Of a stretch of 64,000 bases of DNA, positions 62,206-64,000 are shown one piece after another. The translations under genes were made by a program, and so were the position numbers. The notes beneath the pieces are model-generated. The model searched no databases. It worked only from the letters and a program-made list of their open reading frames with translations, and was not told the origin of the DNA. The stretch is taken from contig NZ_LFQU01000003.1 in NCBI RefSeq assembly GCF_001275135.1, forward strand, positions 110,623 to 174,622, written 5' to 3'. Within the stretch, counting starts at the first letter, position 1. Every line of letters starts with the position of its first letter. The DNA is from Xylanibacter rarus (GTDB lineage: Bacteria; Bacteroidota; Bacteroidia; Bacteroidales; Bacteroidaceae).

Positions 62206-63159
62206 ATGAAGATTGTTGTTTTAGATGGATATAGTGTAAATCCAGGTGATTTATCATGGAACGGAATAAAAGAATTAGGTGATTTGACTGTATATGACAG
62301 AACGTCTCCTGATGACGTAGTGTCGCGTGTTGAGCAGGCTGATATCGTGTTGACAAATAAAGTTGTGTTGTCTGATGCCATAATGGCTAAGTTGCCTAAT
62401 TTGAAATATATAGGAGTATTGGCTACAGGAGTCAATATTGTTGATATTGCAGCAGCGCGGAAACGTGGTGTTATCGTAACGAATGTGCCTGCTTATAGCA
62501 CAGACAGTGTGGTTCAGATGACTTTTGCGCATATTTTAAACATTACCAATCGCGTTGCTCATTATTCAAAACAAAATCGTAATGGCCGATGGAGCAGTAA
62601 TGAAGATTTCTGTTATTGGGATACGCCTTTGAATGAACTTGCCGGAAAAACTCTTGGTGTGGTTGGACTTGGTAGTATTGGATATAAGGTGGCATGTATT
62701 GCACGTGATTTTGGTATGGATGTTTTTGCTTTTACAAGCAAGAATTCTGCAGATCTTCCTGATGGTATCCAGAAGACGACGCTGGACGGACTTTTAGGTA
62801 TCAGTGATATAGTAACGTTGCATTGTCCTTTGACGGAAACGACTAAAGAGATGATAAATAAGGCTACTTTAAAAAAGATGAAGAAAGGTTCGATATTGAT
62901 AAATACCGGTAGAGGCCCATTGGTGAACGAGAATGACGTTGCAGAGGCTTTAAATGAAGGATGGCTCGGGGGGTATGGTGCAGATGTTATGTGTCAGGAA
63001 CCTCCACTTGAGGATAATCCTATTTTCAGCGCCCCCAATGCCTATATAACTCCTCATATAGCATGGGCTACTTATGAGGCTCGTGTGCGTCTTGTTAATA
63101 TCGTGACCTCTAATATTAAGGCTTTTCTTGACGGTAAGCCGGTAAATGTTGTCAGCTAA
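62206..63159 (+). CDS. D-2-hydroxyacid dehydrogenase
   Basis: A 317-residue NAD(P)-dependent oxidoreductase, probably acting on glycerate/hydroxypyruvate or a similar acid. The cofactor motif is VVGLGSIGYKVACIARDFG; catalytic Arg is in NTGRGPLVNEND, Glu in DVMCQEPPLEDN and His in ITPHIAWATYEAR. Starts 15 bp after rarA; its stop overlaps the next start (TAATG). Confidence 0.9.
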   Translation: MKIVVLDGYSVNPGDLSWNGIKELGDLTVYDRTSPDDVVSRVEQADIVLTNKVVLSDAIMAKLPNLKYIGVLATGVNIVDIAAARKRGVIVTNVPAYSTDSVVQMTFAHILNITNRVAHYSKQNRNGRWSSNEDFCYWDTPLNELAGKTLGVVGLGSIGYKVACIARDFGMDVFAFTSKNSADLPDGIQKTTLDGLLGISDIVTLHCPLTETTKEMINKATLKKMKKGSILINTGRGPLVNENDVAEALNEGWLGGYGADVMCQEPPLEDNPIFSAPNAYITPHIAWATYEARVRLVNIVTSNIKAFLDGKPVNVVS

Positions 63160-63777
63160 TGAATACAGTGCAGCTTGTTATAGAGTTTTTGGGAACATTC
63201 GCATTTGCTATATCTGGTATAAGATGGGCGGCGTTTAAAAACTTTGACTGGTTTGGAGGGTATGTTGTAGGGTTGGCCACGGCAATAGGAGGCGGTACAA
63301 TTCGTGATGTTATGCTTGGCGTAACTCCTTTTTGGATGACAAATTCTATATATATAATATGTACGGCGGCAGCCTTGGTGCTTGCTATAATATTTAAGAA
63401 GGCTATAGTAAAGTTTTCTAGTACATGGTTCCTGTTTGATACTTTGGGACTTGCACTGTTTACTATAGCCGGTATACAAAAAACATTATATGCAGGCTTC
63501 CCGTTTTGGGTCGCAATCATAATGGGGTGTATCACAGGCGTGGCCGGAGGTATTATTCGTGATGTACTGATAAATGAAGTTCCGCTGATATTCCGAAAGG
63601 AGATTTATGCTGTTGCGTGCATATTGGGCGGTTTTTGTATATCAGATATGTTATTATTGGGGATTAAATTTGGAGATTATTGTTATTTCAAGCTTTGTAA
63701 CTGTTGTTGTTGTAAGGCTTATGGCAGTGAAATATCATATTTCTTTGCCTCATTTACATGAAATGGAAGAAAAATAA
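63159..63777 (+). pseudogene. TRIC/YicG-like membrane channel gene, frameshifted near the 3' end
   Basis: The first about 170 codons give a trimeric intracellular cation channel family protein (UPF0126) with duplicated motifs AIGGGTIRDVMLG and GVAGGIIRDVLINEVPLIFR and six membrane segments. After about 63660-63680 the frame turns into an implausible Cys-rich tail (CNCCCCKAYG) ending at 63761. The frame one base on gives IIVISSFVTVVVVRLMAVKY and HISLPHLHEMEEK to a stop at 63777, the expected seventh segment and end. One surplus base is present. Family roles include cation or amino acid permeation. Starts overlapping the dehydrogenase stop. Confidence 0.82.
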
Positions 63778-63807
63778 TAGTTTTTCATTAAAAAGATACG
63801 GAAAAAT

Positions 63808-63839
63808 TTTGCTGTATTAGAAAATATGCGTACCTTTGC
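63808..63839 (+). promoter_or_regulatory. tRNA-Arg promoter
   Basis: TTTG at 63808-63811, 19 bp, TACCTTTGC at 63831-63839; textbook Bacteroidetes spacing, 17 bp before the tRNA. Confidence 0.85.
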
Positions 63840-63855
63840 ATCGCATTTAAGAAAT

Positions 63856-63929
63856 GGTCCCGTGGCTCAACTGAATAGAGCATCTGACTACGGATCAGAA
63901 GGTTACAGGTTTGAATCCTGTCGGGATCA
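63856..63929 (+). tRNA. tRNA-Arg (anticodon ACG)
   Basis: A 74-nt cloverleaf. Acceptor GGTCCCG pairs with CGGGATC, then discriminator A. The anticodon stem TCTGA/TCAGA holds loop CTACGGA with anticodon ACG, and the T loop is GGTTTGAATCC-like. No CCA is encoded. A terminator follows at once. tRNA genes often serve as integration sites, but no element is seen at its 3' end here. Confidence 0.95.
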
Positions 63930-63930
63930 C

Positions 63931-63966
63931 AAATTAGGCTACCAATTATTATTGGTGGCCTAATTT
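63931..63966 (+). terminator. Terminator after tRNA-Arg
   Basis: AAATTAGGCTACCAAT (63931-63946) pairs with ATTGGTGGCCTAATTT (63951-63966), with one G-T pair. Confidence 0.88.
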
Positions 63967-64000
63967 GTTTGTATAAATAGTTCTGATGCTTGTGTTTTCT

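Noticed and set aside
63856-63966. An integration site with an element at the tRNA-Arg 3' end
   Set aside because: A normal terminator follows the tRNA directly and no repeat of its 3' end is visible in the window.
1-64000. CRISPR arrays, rRNA genes, complete insertion sequences
   Set aside because: No regularly spaced repeats, no rRNA signature and no DDE transposase frame with terminal inverted repeats were seen.

Overview
The window is Bacteroidales DNA, most likely from an oral or gut Prevotella (sensu lato). Support comes from promoters of the Bacteroidetes type (TTTG, about 19 bp, then TAnnTTTGC) in front of many genes, weak or absent Shine-Dalgarno sites, gene orders typical of the order (nusB-yajC-ybbR-coaE-DUF5606, btuB-btuG), and secreted proteins with type IX-like C-terminal sorting tails. 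The species cannot be named from sequence reading alone.

Positions 1 to about 9950 are a mobilizable transposon of the Tn4555 type. It carries a left-end array of repeated recombinase-type sites, a zinc-ribbon protein with four excisionase-like HTH modules, a tyrosine integrase, an unknown membrane-anchored protein, an excisionase, a RepA-like ATPase, a zinc-finger/Toprim primase-like protein, a hairpin-rich putative oriT and a MobV-type relaxase. Its cargo is a cfxA class A beta-lactamase on the minus strand, followed by the broken 3' end of an Abi-type abortive infection gene. The right end seems to cut into a BspA-like leucine-rich repeat surface protein gene whose 3' half remains (9950-10624). 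The left end is probably outside the window or within its first tens of bases.

From 10.6 kb on the DNA looks like host chromosome. It holds translation genes (infC-rpmI-rplT; rplY-pth-S4-purN), a type II pantothenate kinase, Tex, an SLC13 permease, a TonB receptor, nusB-yajC-ybbR-coaE-DUF5606-nth, a umuDC operon with an extra small gene, a Nudix regulator next to an ADP-ribosylglycohydrolase, an AT-rich patch with a GIY-YIG protein (40.2-43.1 kb), recQ, redox proteins, a 1476-residue secreted adhesin-like protein, a complete cobalamin riboswitch driving btuB-btuG-btuF-btuC, and rarA with downstream genes. A tRNA-Arg(ACG) lies at the right edge.

Three conserved genes (ybbR/cdaR, btuB and the TRIC-family channel) each contain a single-base frameshift. 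Two of these lie in seven-base A tracts. They are sequencing indels, real mutations, or slippage/phase-variation sites, and reads would decide. Convergent gene pairs are often separated by long, near-perfect hairpins. No CRISPR array or rRNA gene was seen, and I did not find a clear new multi-gene system. The most unusual items are the shared control element before int and xis, the four-HTH protein, a terminator-like palindrome inside nth, and the frameshifts in A tracts.
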